A stretch of 64,000 bases of DNA from Williamsia sp. DF01-3. Its GTDB lineage: Bacteria; Actinomycetota; Actinomycetes; Mycobacteriales; Mycobacteriaceae. This document shows, piece after piece, positions 62,242 through 64,000 of this stretch. The translations under genes and the position numbers were made by a program. The notes beneath the pieces were generated by a model. It did not search any database. It saw only the letters and a program-made list of their open reading frames with translations, and was not told where the DNA came from. Each line of letters begins with the position of its first letter. Position 1 is the stretch's first letter. Where the stretch lies: NCBI RefSeq assembly GCF_023051145.1, contig NZ_JALKFS010000005.1, forward strand, positions 5,186,049 to 5,250,048, written 5' to 3'.

Positions 62242-63780
62242 ATGGTTGCCGACGCTGCGCTGCGTGCTGATCTCGTAGTGGTCGGTGCGGGTGTCGCAGG
62301 CCTCACCGCGGCCGTTCGAGCCGCCGAATCCGGGCTCGCGGTGATCGTTCTCAACAAGGGCAGCGGCTGGCGTCCCGACGATCCGGCACCGAACACCGCC
62401 ACCTACTTCGCGCAGGGTGGCATCGCCGTGGTGGAGCCCACCAACGCGGAGGACTCGGTCGCACTGCACACCCGCGACACCGTGGTCGCGGGTGCCGGTC
62501 TCACCGACCCTGTAGCCACCGAGTCCATCCTCTCGGAGGGCCACGCCGCGGTCTCGGCCTTGGTCAGCTGGGGCGCGCACTTCGACATCGGGGACGACGG
62601 GCGCTTCCTGCGGACGCGAGAAGGTGGACACAGCGTTCGTCGCATCATTCACGCCGGCGGCGACGCCACTGGTGCGCAGGTGCAACGGTCCTTGGCGGTG
62701 CGCGCGCTCGCCCAACCCAGCATCACCGTGCTCGACGAATCGTATGCCCAGCAGATTCTGCAGGACCAGCACGGCGCAGCGGTCGGGGTGCGCGTCGGAC
62801 GCTCCGGCGGCTCATTCCGAGACATCTTGGCGCCCACGCTGATTCTCGCGACCGGCGGGGTCGGGCACCTCTATGCGGCCACCACCAACCCACTCGGTTC
62901 GACGGGTGACGGCATCGCCCTGGCGCACAGGGCTGGTGCGGCGGTCTCGGACATGGAGTTCATCCAATTCCATCCCACGATGCTGTACCGCCCCGGGCAA
63001 CGCGGCAGGCGCACACTCATCACCGAGGCACTACGCGGCGAGGGCGCAAGACTCGTTGACAGCGAAGGTAATTCGGTCACCGAAGGCGTACACCCCCTCG
63101 GTGATCTCGCTCCGCGCGACGTGGTCGCCAACGCGGTCGGTGCCGCCATGGCGCGCACCGGCCACCGCTGCGTCTACCTCGACGCCCGCCACATCGCGAA
63201 CTTCGGCCGCCGCTTCCCCACAGTCACCGCCGGTGTCGCAGCAATTGGCATCGACCCCACCACCGACCTCATCCCGGTGGTGCCCGGCGCTCACTATGTC
63301 TGTGGAGGTGTTGTCACCGATACCGAGGGCGCCACCACCGTTCCTGGATTGTTTGCCGCAGGCGAAGTCGCCCGGACAGGCCTTCATGGTGCAAATCGGT
63401 TGGCGTCCAACAGTTTGCTCGAAGGACTGGTGATGGGACTGCGGGTCGCGCAGGCAGCCGCCGGCCGAGCCGGACGCCCAGGCGCCTTGCGACCGGACGT
63501 CGCGACCGAGCTCGACGCACCTGTCGCCCCACGTCGAGACCTCCAGGACCGAATGTCCGCGAGCGCGGCCCTATCTCGCGACCATTCAGGGCTGATGGCT
63601 CTCGCCGACCACCTCGACGCGGTGCCGCGTCGGCCACTGCTGGATGGTGCCGACCACGAAGATGCTGCCCTGACCGCCACCGCACGATTGGTGGTCGCCG
63701 GCGCTTTGGCCCGAAAAGAGTCGCGGGGTTGCCACCATCGGGTGGACTACCCCGAGGCCCCTGCGCCCATCGCGGGTTGA
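62242..63780 (+). CDS. nadB: L-aspartate oxidase
   Basis: This 512-residue FAD enzyme oxidises L-aspartate to iminoaspartate in NAD synthesis. It has the Rossmann motif LVVVGAGVAGLTAAVRAAESG. The family loop is NTATYFAQGGIAV, with the conserved SVRRIIHAGGDATG and the active-site EFIQFHPTMLY. LITEALRGEGARLV, PGAHYVCGGVVTD and FAAGEVARTGLHGANRLASNSLLEGLVMG follow. The C-terminal ESRGCHHR is present, but the chain ends about 15-25 residues earlier than in relatives. No nadA precedes it, and no nadC follows within the window. Instead the 13E12-type repeat follows. Confidence 0.93.
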   Translation: MVADAALRADLVVVGAGVAGLTAAVRAAESGLAVIVLNKGSGWRPDDPAPNTATYFAQGGIAVVEPTNAEDSVALHTRDTVVAGAGLTDPVATESILSEGHAAVSALVSWGAHFDIGDDGRFLRTREGGHSVRRIIHAGGDATGAQVQRSLAVRALAQPSITVLDESYAQQILQDQHGAAVGVRVGRSGGSFRDILAPTLILATGGVGHLYAATTNPLGSTGDGIALAHRAGAAVSDMEFIQFHPTMLYRPGQRGRRTLITEALRGEGARLVDSEGNSVTEGVHPLGDLAPRDVVANAVGAAMARTGHRCVYLDARHIANFGRRFPTVTAGVAAIGIDPTTDLIPVVPGAHYVCGGVVTDTEGATTVPGLFAAGEVARTGLHGANRLASNSLLEGLVMGLRVAQAAAGRAGRPGALRPDVATELDAPVAPRRDLQDRMSASAALSRDHSGLMALADHLDAVPRRPLLDGADHEDAALTATARLVVAGALARKESRGCHHRVDYPEAPAPIAG

Positions 63781-63927
63781 CGCACGCGGCCCGCTGATTT
63801 CCAGGTGGGTGTATAGCGCCTTGGCTCACCAGTCTGCTCATAACGGCTCTCCTGCTTCAGTTTTCGTGGATGCCGATCGTCCTCCCGCCTTTGACGTTCC
63901 CGCTTGTCCGCGGGTTCCGGGCCGGGT

Positions 63928-64000
63928 TCATCCAAATAGATGACTATCGAATGTGTGTTCGAACCGCGTAGACTGATACCACGCTGATCGTCCGCTAGAC
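63928..64000 (+). repeat. second copy of the 13E12 upstream repeat, cut by the window end
   Basis: The last 73 bases match 9295-9365 from TCATCCAAA to CCGC-AGAC. The first part, with the SOS-like box, and the last 18 bases are nearly identical. A second 13E12 HNH gene is therefore expected just past position 64000. Nothing is recognised between nadB and this repeat (63781-63927). Confidence 0.75.
63947..63962. promoter_or_regulatory. LexA (SOS) box candidate, second copy
   Basis: TCGAATGTGTGTTCGA has the same one-base difference from TCGAAC-N4-GTTCGA as the copy at 9314-9329. Its place in a repeated promoter region argues that the box is kept by selection. Confidence 0.65.

Noticed and set aside
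63747..63935. A 62-codon minus-strand frame after nadB (Lys/Arg/Glu-rich)
   Set aside because: It starts at TTG inside the 13E12 repeat, ends inside nadB and has no ribosome site. I could not tie it to any family.
1..64000. tRNA, rRNA, CRISPR arrays, transposases, prophage
   Set aside because: None was recognised by eye on either strand. A tRNA scan would be needed to rule out a tRNA gene formally.

Overview
The window is one contiguous piece of a high-GC actinobacterial chromosome. The gene set points to the Mycobacteriales, most like Gordonia or Williamsia. The pointers are a REP13E12-type HNH gene, a SigK/RskA pair with an MPT70/83-like fasciclin lipoprotein, an F420-type luciferase-like oxidoreductase, a KstR-like operator, many acyl-CoA dehydrogenases and crotonases, and a Ku plus three-domain LigD pair. 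The genus is inferred from gene content only. I see no rRNA, tRNA, CRISPR array or insertion sequence with a transposase. No gap exceeds 300 bases.

Layout. 0-9.3 kb: a TetR gene with an acyl-CoA dehydrogenase/phosphotransferase pair, an MFS exporter, a TetR gene divergent from an MpaB-type oxygenase, an FMN lactate-oxidase-type enzyme, a zinc-free oxidoreductase and a DJ-1/PfpI protein. 9.3-10.7 kb: a 13E12 HNH gene behind an SOS-like box. 10.8-17.5 kb: an MBL-fold protein, a crotonase, a VOC-ArsR-SRPBCC-YciI cassette, an alcohol dehydrogenase and a Kef-type antiporter. 17.7-24.9 kb: LysE/LysG, an MFS exporter, an Ala-rich helical protein, and an SDR/epimerase/TetR group. 24.9-33.8 kb: a Baeyer-Villiger-type monooxygenase, a single-chain ECF transporter, Ku/LigD and a cAMP-phosphodiesterase-like enzyme. 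33.8-41.6 kb: a lipoprotein, a YdcF-like protein, a crotonase, a large acyl-CoA dehydrogenase and the pntAa-pntAb-pntB transhydrogenase operon. 41.9-45.8 kb: a SigK module of anti-sigma factor, sigma factor, membrane molybdoenzyme and fasciclin lipoprotein. 45.8-53.9 kb: GtrA, a KstR-box flavoprotein, a luciferase-like enzyme, XRE-cupin with AzlCD, pirin, aquaporin and a MarR pair. 53.9-56.8 kb: the copA-copZ-csoR copper operon. 56.9-61.3 kb: a TetR-controlled P450/SDR/unknown operon and a Cys/His hypothetical. 61.3-64 kb: VOC, HxlR and nadB, followed by a second copy of the 13E12 upstream sequence that runs off the end.

Two themes stand out. First, many transcription factors sit beside palindromes that look like their own operators, so local regulation can be read directly from the sequence. 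Second, at least six otherwise intact genes carry a single frameshift, each best explained by loss of bases from a G/C run, and azlC has one in-frame TGA. Six such lesions in 64 kb suggest uncorrected homopolymer errors in the assembly rather than decay, so the affected genes should not be called dead without read-level checks.
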